Source of the DNA: Propionibacterium sp.
GTDB taxonomy: Bacteria; Actinomycetota; Actinomycetes; Propionibacteriales; Propionibacteriaceae
NCBI GenBank assembly: GCA_022837595.1
Contig: JALHFX010000054.1
Coordinates: forward strand, 1-14,016
Direction of reading: 5' to 3'
Length of the DNA stretch: 14,016 nucleotides
The notes beneath the pieces were generated by a model, which was given only the letters and a program-made list of their open reading frames with translations, searched no databases and was not told the DNA's origin. Both the position numbers and the translations under genes were made by a program. How positions within the stretch are numbered: the first letter of the stretch is position 1; the number at the start of each line of letters is the position of its first letter. Below are positions 1 through 8,284 of the stretch, one piece after another.

Positions 1-3000
1 AGGGCGTTACCGGTCAAACGGCCCGCACGCCCGACCCGCTGCACATAGTTCGCGACCCTGCGGGGAAGCCCAGCCAAGAAGACGGTCGACAGGTCGCCGA
101 TATCGATGCCCATCTCCAGGGTGGGTGTGGCGACCAGCACATTGGGGGCGGCCGGGTCGCCGGCAGCATGCTTGAACGCATTCTCGTATTCGGCGCGGGT
201 GGCGTTGCTGAGCAGCGAGGTGTGCTCCCGCGAAACCACCTTGCGCATATCGCTCGACTCGTAGAGCTTGCGGTAGGCGTTGTCCGGGTCGCCGGCTTCA
301 CGGCGCAGGTGACCGGCGCACCGCAATGACATACACGGCCCGTCGGCTAGTGCGGCGACGGTTTCGGGGCCACCCGAATAGGGGGTGCGGCAGATATCGC
401 AGCGCAGCAGCACTTTGCGCCGCGCCAAATCCTCGGCCGCAACCGGGCCGACGACCAGACGGTCGGGGGGAATCTTGAAAACGGTGCGGCCCTGTTTGGT
501 ACTGGCGGTATCCAGGATTCCGGCCGTGCTCAGCCTGATCAGCAGTTCTTTGGCCAGCACGCCACCCAGCCCGGCCGGCACCTGCAGCACTTTGCGGGTC
601 CAGTCGGCATACCACGACCTCGAACCCGCCACCGGCTCCAGGAGCATCGTCTTCGAGCTGTTACCTTTGCCGACCGGTGCGGGGCTTCCGCCGATATAAG
701 GGAATCCGGGGGTGGCGCGTCCGGTCGGGAAGGCAGGCATCCCCACATTGCGTTTGCGTCCGCCCCAGAGGAAGAAGCGGTTGCCGTCGCCTGTGATGAA
801 CGGGGCGAACCAGGGGTGGTCGATCGCTCCTTGGGTGCGCATCCGTTCGAGTACACCCCGAACCCAGCGCACCAGCAGCTCGTCGTCGGTCGCAGCCAGT
901 GGGGCGTCGAGCCGGTCTTGGTCGACCTCGGCCAGCACCTGGCGGGCCAATTCGGCCAGCGCCGCCGGGGCGGGTGTGCCGACCTGGGCCCAGGCAGACC
1001 CGGTGCGTTCCAGGGTGCGCCCGAAGCTTCCGGATAGCCCGAATTCCAGGTTCGCGTCGAATTCCAACCGGTTGCGTGCTTTGTTGCGCACGCTGACGGG
1101 GATTCCGCTCTTGTTCGCAGATGTCCAGAACGGCGCCATACCCGGGTCGGCGGCCAGCTCGTTGGGCAGTATCCGGTAGCGGCGGAAGCGGTCACCCCAG
1201 GCGAGTTCGAGAACCCGGCTGGTGAGTTCGGGCAGGGTTTGCGGGCCATCGGCCAACCCTTCACGCAGCACCGCACGCAAGGTGATCGAATGCGAGCGGG
1301 CCGAGATGAAACCCGCATAGTGGGCGGCGTCTTGTACCGAGTCTGCGAAAACCAGGGCCTTCTTGTCGCTCGGGTCGACGTTTGCGGCCCCGAAGAGGTT
1401 CGACATGGTCACCGAGATCAAGGTGGCGACCGCCGAGCCGAGAAAGCGGATGGCATCGGATTTACCGCAGGAGGGGCATTCGTCGGCTTTGGACTGTTGG
1501 TCTGCCTCGTCGCCGGTGAGCATCAGCACCGGCAAGATGAGCCCCGCCCGAAAGTCGTCGTCGTCGGGTTCTGGCCGCTGGGTGGTAAAACTGCGTGCCG
1601 GGGCATCGAACCAGACCAGCCGACTGTCGGTGTTGTCGGGATTGTTCAGGTCATCGGACGATTCGGCTTCGCGGGTGGCGGCGATGAGCGCTCGGAATCT
1701 GCCGGAGCGGTTGGCGTGGTTGCGGCGAATGTGTTTGTCGTCGGCAGCCAAGTCGGTGCCGGTGTTGGCCAGTTGCACACCCCAGCCGGAGCGTCCGCAA
1801 TGGCGGCAGTAGATGGCCGGGAACCAGGAGTGCTCGCTGCCGGTCGCATCGTCGATATCGGGGGCGGGGGCGCCGTCATCGGCCCAGTGATAGCGCACCT
1901 GGGTGCCGGCCTGCCGGTCGATGCGGGAAAGTTCGCGCACCCACAGATGAGTCTCGGTGCTCACCGCCTGCCGGTCGGGCAACGCGCGCAGATGGGCCAG
2001 CGCTGCCATCAGGTCAAGCAAGAACGCGGCGCGCGCCTGGTGGGATGCGGCGTCACTACTCTCGCCGTGGAAGAGTTCCGAATCATCAGCGAGCCGGTCG
2101 ATGTGGGTGGCGTCGCTGGTTTTCGAGATCAGGGTGCGGACGAGAGGGTGCGCCTTCGCGAGGCTCAGCAGCCCAACGTGGTCATCGCTGCCGGGCAGGC
2201 TCACCGTCCGGTCTTGGTCGGCAGCCTCATAGATACCGGTCAGCACCTGGTGGCAGATCTGGGCCGCGTCACCGTCGCAGGCTTGCGCCGCGGCATGGAT
2301 CTGCGCGGCCCCGCTGGTCGTAATGGTGAGCGGACGAAGCCCCCACGCCTGCACCTCGGCCTCGGCGTCGTGGGTCCAGTCGTCGAGATCGCGGCGTGAT
2401 TCGGTGACCACGCACTCTTGGTCGAAGGTTTCACCGAAGATCGTGGTAGCGAAGTCGATCATCTGCTCCATGCCGGCATCGGTGCCCCCACCCAGGGTCG
2501 CCGAGGTGCCCACCGGGGTGATCCGGCCCAGCGGCCGGGCCCATTCATCGGCGGAATGGCTGTCGGTCTGGCTGCCGCGCTCGGGCCAATACGATTTGAG
2601 GGTCAGCCCGAGTCGGCGCAGCAGCATCGCGACATCGGTGCCTTGGGCTCCGTCATAGGTGTGGAATTCGTCGAGCACCAGGTATTGCAGGCTATCTGCG
2701 GAGGCCGCCCAGATGCGCTGGTCGGCTTCGCGCAGCAGCAGCTGGTCGAGCATCTTATAGTTCGTGAGCAGCAGATCGGGTGGGGTGGATCGGATGATCT
2801 CTCTGCTGGTGATCAGCCCGTCGGCGCTGACCTTGGTGCGCTCACGGGTTTGGTCACCGGTATAGATCGCGACGGTGACCGATGACCACGGGTTGTCACC
2901 GGGCGCCGAAATCAGTTTCGCGAGCCGGGACGCCTGGTCGTTGGCCAGCGCGTTCATCGGATACAAGAACAGTGCCTTGACGCCTTGTTGCGCGGCACGG

Positions 3001-3377
3001 TTGGCGCGGACGATGTGGTCGAGCACCGGGTAGGTGAACGCTTCGGTCTTACCCGATCCGGTTCCGGTGGTGACCAGGGTCGGCGCCGGACGATGCTCGG
3101 CCGAGTTCAGCCTGGCGAATGCCGCCGCCTGATGCCCATAGGGAACGAACCCGGGCGGGGTCCAAGAAAGCCCTTCGGCTGAGCGTCTCGGTGCCGGACG
3201 GAACGGCAGCGAGGTGCGCAGATAGGGGCCTTTGAATAGGCCGTTGGCCGGGTCTGTGAGAAACTCTGCCAGCGCGGTCTGGGCGTCGCCGTCTGCCAGC
3301 GCGAAGGTGGTGGTCAAGTATTCGAGCAGCCGGTCTTGCAGGGCTCGGGCCTCGCGGGGAGGCAGCAGTTCACTCAT
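1..3377 (-). CDS. COG1205-type DEAD/DEAH-box helicase, C-terminus beyond the window (partial)
   Basis: A superfamily 2 helicase, third gene of the defence-like operon. The frame is open from ATG at 3377 to base 1 (1125 residues seen). Visible motifs: Walker A GTGSGKT (residues 105-111), DEFHTYDG (DEFH at 236-239), TSATL (291-295), a second RecA lobe beginning near ALVFADS (about 673), MGIDIGD (1089-1095) and QRVGRAGR (1113-1120). Cysteine pairs at 524/527, 634/637, 993/996 and 1015/1020 suggest zinc-binding elements within and between the lobes. The segment LFLYPMNALANDQ and the DEFHTYDGAQGTD block are typical of large COG1205 helicases, several of which (for example DruE of Druantia) carry a C-terminal DUF1998 domain; that end is not in view. 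The start is set by GGGGAG 8 bases upstream and by a 4-base ATGA overlap with the methyltransferase. Inferred role: ATP-driven translocase on DNA. It could be a DrmA or a DrmA-DrmB-like fusion; the family is secure, the system assignment is not. Confidence 0.88.
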   Translation of the reverse strand, partial: MSELLPPREARALQDRLLEYLTTTFALADGDAQTALAEFLTDPANGLFKGPYLRTSLPFRPAPRRSAEGLSWTPPGFVPYGHQAAAFARLNSAEHRPAPTLVTTGTGSGKTEAFTYPVLDHIVRANRAAQQGVKALFLYPMNALANDQASRLAKLISAPGDNPWSSVTVAIYTGDQTRERTKVSADGLITSREIIRSTPPDLLLTNYKMLDQLLLREADQRIWAASADSLQYLVLDEFHTYDGAQGTDVAMLLRRLGLTLKSYWPERGSQTDSHSADEWARPLGRITPVGTSATLGGGTDAGMEQMIDFATTIFGETFDQECVVTESRRDLDDWTHDAEAEVQAWGLRPLTITTSGAAQIHAAAQACDGDAAQICHQVLTGIYEAADQDRTVSLPGSDDHVGLLSLAKAHPLVRTLISKTSDATHIDRLADDSELFHGESSDAASHQARAAFLLDLMAALAHLRALPDRQAVSTETHLWVRELSRIDRQAGTQVRYHWADDGAPAPDIDDATGSEHSWFPAIYCRHCGRSGWGVQLANTGTDLAADDKHIRRNHANRSGRFRALIAATREAESSDDLNNPDNTDSRLVWFDAPARSFTTQRPEPDDDDFRAGLILPVLMLTGDEADQQSKADECPSCGKSDAIRFLGSAVATLISVTMSNLFGAANVDPSDKKALVFADSVQDAAHYAGFISARSHSITLRAVLREGLADGPQTLPELTSRVLELAWGDRFRRYRILPNELAADPGMAPFWTSANKSGIPVSVRNKARNRLEFDANLEFGLSGSFGRTLERTGSAWAQVGTPAPAALAELARQVLAEVDQDRLDAPLAATDDELLVRWVRGVLERMRTQGAIDHPWFAPFITGDGNRFFLWGGRKRNVGMPAFPTGRATPGFPYIGGSPAPVGKGNSSKTMLLEPVAGSRSWYADWTRKVLQVPAGLGGVLAKELLIRLSTAGILDTASTKQGRTVFKIPPDRLVVGPVAAEDLARRKVLLRCDICRTPYSGGPETVAALADGPCMSLRCAGHLRREAGDPDNAYRKLYESSDMRKVVSREHTSLLSNATRAEYENAFKHAAGDPAAPNVLVATPTLEMGIDIGDLSTVFLAGLPRRVANYVQRVGRAGRLTGNA

Positions 3378-6300
3378 GATCTGCTCCCCTGCTCGCGCAG
3401 CCGGGCCAAACGACGCTCGAACTCGTGATAGGCCGTCGTCATATCGGCTTCCCGGTCATAGGTTTCGAACGGCAGCTTATAGATATAGGTGTGTCCGGAG
3501 GCGTTGGTCGCGGTGCGCTCCTCGGCAGCGATGGCATCGCCCTTCTTCTGCCAGGCGGCATAGACGGTGTTCGGGATGATCCGGCCGTTCGCGTCGAAGA
3601 TATAGCGGCCCCTGCCCTGGCCGTGGTCGTAGCCGTAGAGCACCGCGAACTGGGTGCGGTAAACCGTGCAAAGTTCTTCGGCAGGGATGTCCAGCATCAG
3701 CGCCACCAAGGCATCGATCTCGACCAGCGCCTGGCGGCGATCTGAATCCCGCCGCAGCGGGGTCGACCTGGACCATTCCGGAGTGACATCGCCGAGGTCG
3801 GTGAAGACGTGGTCGGTTTGGGTCCAGGAATCGCGCTGGAAGGCCGGATCCCAGCAGTCGGCCCATAGTGGCGCATAGGCATTCGTCAGGCAGTTCAAAC
3901 GCAATGTGCGGAGAATGAGGGCAGGAATCAGGGGGTGATCCAAGGGTGGTAAGGGAAGCCTCTCGAGAGCCGCAACTCGAATGTGTGCCTTTGGCGACAC
4001 TCTGATTGCGAAGTCCGCGATAAGACTGGATAGCGTTCCGGCGGCGATTGGAACGTGAGCTAGATGCTTCGAAGTGGCGGAGAATAAGCCATCCACATGA
4101 CTGGAGCCAGGAGGAAGAACAGCAGGGATCAATGTGCGTTCGCCAGTGTTGGCTGCCATCGTTCGCCAGGCAATCCGGAAATGATCGCGTGCTGACTCGT
4201 CCTCCCAGTGAATCCCATCTCGGTCGAGAGAGCCTGGGCTGCTGGGATCGTCAGTCCAGTGCGTGTAGTCGTGGTCATATTTTGTTCGGTCCCCGGCCGG
4301 TTTATAGGCGGTTGCCGGGATAGCATCCGGGGTCAGGTGTTCCAGGTCGACCGGTGACCAGTCCTCATTGGACCTCATGGTCGGGTTCGGCGTCTTATAG
4401 GCGGGGTTCGCGACATGCAGGTGCGGGCCTTGCAAGATGACATCGTTCCATGTGGCCAGAACACCCCACTCCTTGACGAAATACCCCTTCTTGCGGTCGA
4501 TCGATTCATCCCACCCGCGCGAGAAATACAGACCTAAGGAACCAATGCGATCGGCGTGGGAAAGCCTCGCCAGAACATCAGCCACTTCTCGGTTCACGGT
4601 GTAGACCATCCGGCTGCGGCGCGGCGGCGTGTCAGAAGACTCCAGCAGGTCACGCCAAACTTCGAGGGTCTCATCGGTCACTCGCTGAATCCTGGCCCGG
4701 TGCGGCCTGGTATCCCATTTCCCCTCGAACTTGAACCCGGGCTCTTCGCCGTCGCCATTATGCCGGTAGGAGTTCACAACGGTGGCAGGCTGATAGAGCG
4801 CCGTTGCCTGGTCGAATCCAGTGTTCTGTGGAACTCCGTAGACATTCACACTGTAGATTTTCTTGTCATCAATTTCGAATAGCTTCACTTCGTTAACGAA
4901 CTGCCAATGCCGTCGCAAGCGCAGATAAGTGTTCTCGCGAAGCAGCCCAGCCTTCTCATCAGTGAAATGTGTCTCGGGATGAACCAGCGACGAGATACCT
5001 CGCATAGATTGATGCGCCCAGACCTGAGCCATGAAGCAACGATAGAGATCGGGTTGTAACCCGGCGAGCACGGGATAGTTAGTGACATCGCCCACAAAAC
5101 CAGCCAGCCCAACAACATCACCGGTGCCTTCCAGCACAGCGTCGATCATTCCCGGCAACCGCAGCGTTGTCTCGCGCTTTTCGGCGCGTTCGGCCTCGGA
5201 TGGCTTGTGCGCTAGCATCCACCAGGGGTTTCCCTCGGCAAGCAGGGCATCAACGTCACCCCGCGGCCGTACCCAGGGCGGATTCCCCAGCTGCAAGTCG
5301 AAGCCGCCGCGTCCGAAGATCGGAGCGAAGTCGAGCTCCCAGTGGAAGAATCCCTGCTGCGCCGCGACCTTCTCGCAGACCTGCAGCCACGGGTGCGCCT
5401 CGACGACGTCACTGACGTGCGCCGCAGCACCAGCCGCCGAGAGTTGGAAGTTCTCCTGATCGGCCAGGGCGTCCCAGGGGTTCGCGGGAGCCAGCTGCTC
5501 CTGATTCCTGCGGTTGACCGCGTTGCGGGTTTTCATACTCTGGATGCCCAGGACCTCCTCGCAAGTCGAGATCCACTCCTCCAGGCTCGGTGGCTTGATC
5601 TCGGCTTCGGTGAGCGGCCAGAACCACAGCGCACACCAGGCGTCCATCACCCTGCGCAGCCGCTGGTAGGCGCCATCGGGGTCCGCCAGAGATTGCTCGA
5701 TCTGTTCCCTGGTCACATAGGCGGCCTCGGAATCATCTGGTTCCTGACCCCACAACGGGATCCTCCGTCTGGTCTGCTGGTCGGCGACCTGCAGCCGACG
5801 ATAGGCCATGGTCCAGAGTTCTTCGACCTGATAGCCGAGATCGACCAGCCGCTTCACCTCGCTGGTGGTCGGCTTGATCTTGACCTGCCTGCGCCAGGCT
5901 TTGAGGGCCTTGACCCGGTCGGGTGCGAGTGTGTTCGCCTCTTTCGACGCGGCGGTCGAGCCCCAGCCTTCGGCTGGCAGTAGCCAGTGCGGCACCAGTC
6001 CGGCGGCCTTGGTCTGGGCCGTTGAATCATTGCGCACTCGTTCTGCGATATCTGCCAACGGAATATCGGTGGCCGGGGTTGTCAGCCAAGACGTGTCGGT
6101 GATCTGATCGCGCCGGTAGCAGGCGCGTCGGGCCCCGATCAGCGAATTACCGCGGCGCAAATGCAGTCCGAACCAGGGCGCCTGCAGGCCCTTCGCCATG
6201 GTGTCGAGCCAGAGCGTGATCTCCGCGAACTCGACGGCCGTGGCATTGAGGTCGAGCCCATAGACCTGATGCAAGGCGATGGAGGCCTTCACCTTCTGTA

Positions 6301-8284
6301 ATTCGGCAGGGTGATCCTCCGGGTCAATCTTCGTGTCGAGTTCTCGTTGTTTGCGGATCAAATACTGCTCGGCCAATTGCCGGACGGCCTCGATAGCGAA
6401 GGCTCCCGAGCCGAGTGCCGGTTCGCAGATCGTGAGGCCCAGGATTTCGTCCGCGGGGGTGACGGTGCCATCTTGGTCGAGTAGTTCTTCGAGGGCCTGG
6501 CCGACGGTGAACTGGGTGAGCACTTCGGCTGTGTAATAGGAGGCCGACTGCTGGCGTTCGCGCCCCGACAACCGGAAGACGAATTCTCCGGTGCCGTAGC
6601 GTCTGGGCACCTGCTCACCGGTGTCGGGGTCCTCGACCCTGACGAAATCCTTCTCCTCGATGTCTTCGGCGCGATCGACCGGGACTACCCAGGAGCCCTT
6701 CTTCGGGTCTCCGTCGCGGGCCACCTCAAAGAGTTCCTCAGAGGCGAAGAAACCCGTATAGCTCATCAGGCCCTCATAGACCGCGCCCAACTGGTTGATG
6801 CCCAGCTCGACATAGCTGATGAAACCGCGTTCGCGGCCCCTCTGCTCCTTGGTGAGCAGCAGCCGGGCCAATACCTGCTGCAGCGCCTGGTTGCCGAGAC
6901 CCACTTGATCGATCAAGGAGATCGCGCCGGGGGCGAAGAGATCGGCGCGCAGGCTCTGGAATTCGAGACCGGGCACCTCGCCGGTGGCGTCGTCCGCTGA
7001 TTGATCGGAATCGTCGCCCAGCATGCGTCGGGCACCCGGCCGGCCGTCGGGGCTCGTGTGGCTGGCGGGGCCCGATTGGTCGTTAGCGGTCGGAGCCACC
7101 ACGGGGGTTTGATCGGTGACGGCTCGTGTCGCATAGCCGTGCCCCTGATCGATCAGCCGGAACAAGACCGCCAACGAATCATAGAGATGCGTACCGTTGC
7201 GTGACCGGCCGCTGGTGAGCTTCACTTGCACCAGGTCGCGCAGCCGGTCGATAGAATACCCGGCCTCGTATTCGGGCGCCCCGACCGGCAGAATACCCAG
7301 CTGCGGGGAGGCCTCGGCGTAAAGCAGGAACAAGATTCGGTACAAGAACCGCAACGACTGCTTCGCTAGCGGCTGGGCCTGGTCATCGGGCAGCGGTGCC
7401 AGACCGAGATCACGACGTCGTCGCACCACCTCATTCGCGATGATCTCGATGCTGGTGCGCACCCCTTCGCGCAGGTCTTCGCTGACACCGACGGTGTGCC
7501 GGGCGGAATCGTCCAGGGTGTCACTCCACCAGATCGCACCGGTCTCATCAGGTCCCAACGACTCGGAGTCGATACAGCAGATCGCGGTGTCGAGTTCGCC
7601 GCCACGTTTGGTCTCATTGCGTTCGAGCACGGTTTGCAGGTCGACACCCAGAAAACGGCCCTGCTGCCAGCGGGCAGCAGGGGTGACGACGACCCAGCGT
7701 CCGGCAAAGACCAGCGCGAACTCGGCGGGCGGGGTGCCGTCTCGTTCAACGAAAAGCCTCGACAGCGCCTGCGAAACCGAGGTGATCGGCTTGGCTCCCG
7801 GCTCATCGTCCGGCTCCCAGGCAGTGAGCAGCGTCGGCGCGCCCTTGACCAGCAGATCCTCCAGGGAGGGCACCGGCACCGCGTCCACGATGGCCAGCGG
7901 GAACTCGTCCACCCCGTGTGCCGCATAGCGGTGCACCGGGCCGGTGGTCTCGTGATGAAACTCGCCGCTGTCGAAACCGAGCAACTGGCGCAGCCGCTGA
8001 TTCAACTCGGCGGCTTTCGGACGAAGGCTGTCGTCGATCATCACCTGGTGACCGTTATCGTCGGCCTCACCGCTGGTCGCGTTCGGATACAGGCCGGCGA
8101 TCAGCGCCAGAAGTTCGCCGCGGGACGAGGTGATCCGCGAACGGGAGGTCGGCTCGTCCGAACCATCCCAGGCCTTGCGGCGGTCGAGCACCCGCTTGTG
8201 GAAGGTTTCACTGGCCGCGTCCGAAGTGAAATAGTGCTCGCTGACGAACTCTTCGACCACGCGCAGTGCGTCGCTTGCGGCCAT
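3374..8284 (-). CDS. Giant Eco57I/PglX-type N6-adenine DNA methyltransferase (DrmMI-like)
   Basis: A 1636-residue SAM-dependent DNA methyltransferase. Seen: SAM-binding motif I EPALGSGAF (621-629) and catalytic motif IV NPPW (1001-1004), the gamma-class order found in Eco57I, PglX and DISARM DrmMI enzymes. The span of about 375 residues between the motifs is long. Residues 1-380 form an N-terminal region, followed by a low-complexity, probably disordered linker (about 385-440, rich in P, D, S, T, G). The C-terminal 600 residues should hold the target-recognition domain; LERLPLP (about 1437-1443) and the closing YRTQF...GRIIP segment fit that. No PD-(D/E)XK nuclease motif was recognised, unlike type IIG enzymes. 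The start ATG immediately follows the stop of the upstream helicase, with AGGGGG 7 bases ahead; the stop overlaps the next gene (ATGA). Inferred role: methylation of host DNA to mark self. Two C-terminal stretches have visibly lower GC. Methylase identity is firm; DrmMI is one candidate, a BREX PglX-like enzyme without BREX partners another. Confidence 0.9.
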   Translation of the reverse strand: MAASDALRVVEEFVSEHYFTSDAASETFHKRVLDRRKAWDGSDEPTSRSRITSSRGELLALIAGLYPNATSGEADDNGHQVMIDDSLRPKAAELNQRLRQLLGFDSGEFHHETTGPVHRYAAHGVDEFPLAIVDAVPVPSLEDLLVKGAPTLLTAWEPDDEPGAKPITSVSQALSRLFVERDGTPPAEFALVFAGRWVVVTPAARWQQGRFLGVDLQTVLERNETKRGGELDTAICCIDSESLGPDETGAIWWSDTLDDSARHTVGVSEDLREGVRTSIEIIANEVVRRRRDLGLAPLPDDQAQPLAKQSLRFLYRILFLLYAEASPQLGILPVGAPEYEAGYSIDRLRDLVQVKLTSGRSRNGTHLYDSLAVLFRLIDQGHGYATRAVTDQTPVVAPTANDQSGPASHTSPDGRPGARRMLGDDSDQSADDATGEVPGLEFQSLRADLFAPGAISLIDQVGLGNQALQQVLARLLLTKEQRGRERGFISYVELGINQLGAVYEGLMSYTGFFASEELFEVARDGDPKKGSWVVPVDRAEDIEEKDFVRVEDPDTGEQVPRRYGTGEFVFRLSGRERQQSASYYTAEVLTQFTVGQALEELLDQDGTVTPADEILGLTICEPALGSGAFAIEAVRQLAEQYLIRKQRELDTKIDPEDHPAELQKVKASIALHQVYGLDLNATAVEFAEITLWLDTMAKGLQAPWFGLHLRRGNSLIGARRACYRRDQITDTSWLTTPATDIPLADIAERVRNDSTAQTKAAGLVPHWLLPAEGWGSTAASKEANTLAPDRVKALKAWRRQVKIKPTTSEVKRLVDLGYQVEELWTMAYRRLQVADQQTRRRIPLWGQEPDDSEAAYVTREQIEQSLADPDGAYQRLRRVMDAWCALWFWPLTEAEIKPPSLEEWISTCEEVLGIQSMKTRNAVNRRNQEQLAPANPWDALADQENFQLSAAGAAAHVSDVVEAHPWLQVCEKVAAQQGFFHWELDFAPIFGRGGFDLQLGNPPWVRPRGDVDALLAEGNPWWMLAHKPSEAERAEKRETTLRLPGMIDAVLEGTGDVVGLAGFVGDVTNYPVLAGLQPDLYRCFMAQVWAHQSMRGISSLVHPETHFTDEKAGLLRENTYLRLRRHWQFVNEVKLFEIDDKKIYSVNVYGVPQNTGFDQATALYQPATVVNSYRHNGDGEEPGFKFEGKWDTRPHRARIQRVTDETLEVWRDLLESSDTPPRRSRMVYTVNREVADVLARLSHADRIGSLGLYFSRGWDESIDRKKGYFVKEWGVLATWNDVILQGPHLHVANPAYKTPNPTMRSNEDWSPVDLEHLTPDAIPATAYKPAGDRTKYDHDYTHWTDDPSSPGSLDRDGIHWEDESARDHFRIAWRTMAANTGERTLIPAVLPPGSSHVDGLFSATSKHLAHVPIAAGTLSSLIADFAIRVSPKAHIRVAALERLPLPPLDHPLIPALILRTLRLNCLTNAYAPLWADCWDPAFQRDSWTQTDHVFTDLGDVTPEWSRSTPLRRDSDRRQALVEIDALVALMLDIPAEELCTVYRTQFAVLYGYDHGQGRGRYIFDANGRIIPNTVYAAWQKKGDAIAAEERTATNASGHTYIYKLPFETYDREADMTTAYHEFERRLARLREQGSRS

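Noticed and set aside
1239..2399. A 386-residue plus-strand protein
   Set aside because: It is the antisense shadow of the COG1205 helicase; the minus frame carries intact motifs throughout.
3374..8284. Type IIG restriction-methylase fusion
   Set aside because: The length would allow it, but I could not find a convincing nuclease motif at the N-terminus, and the linked helicases argue for a multi-protein system.
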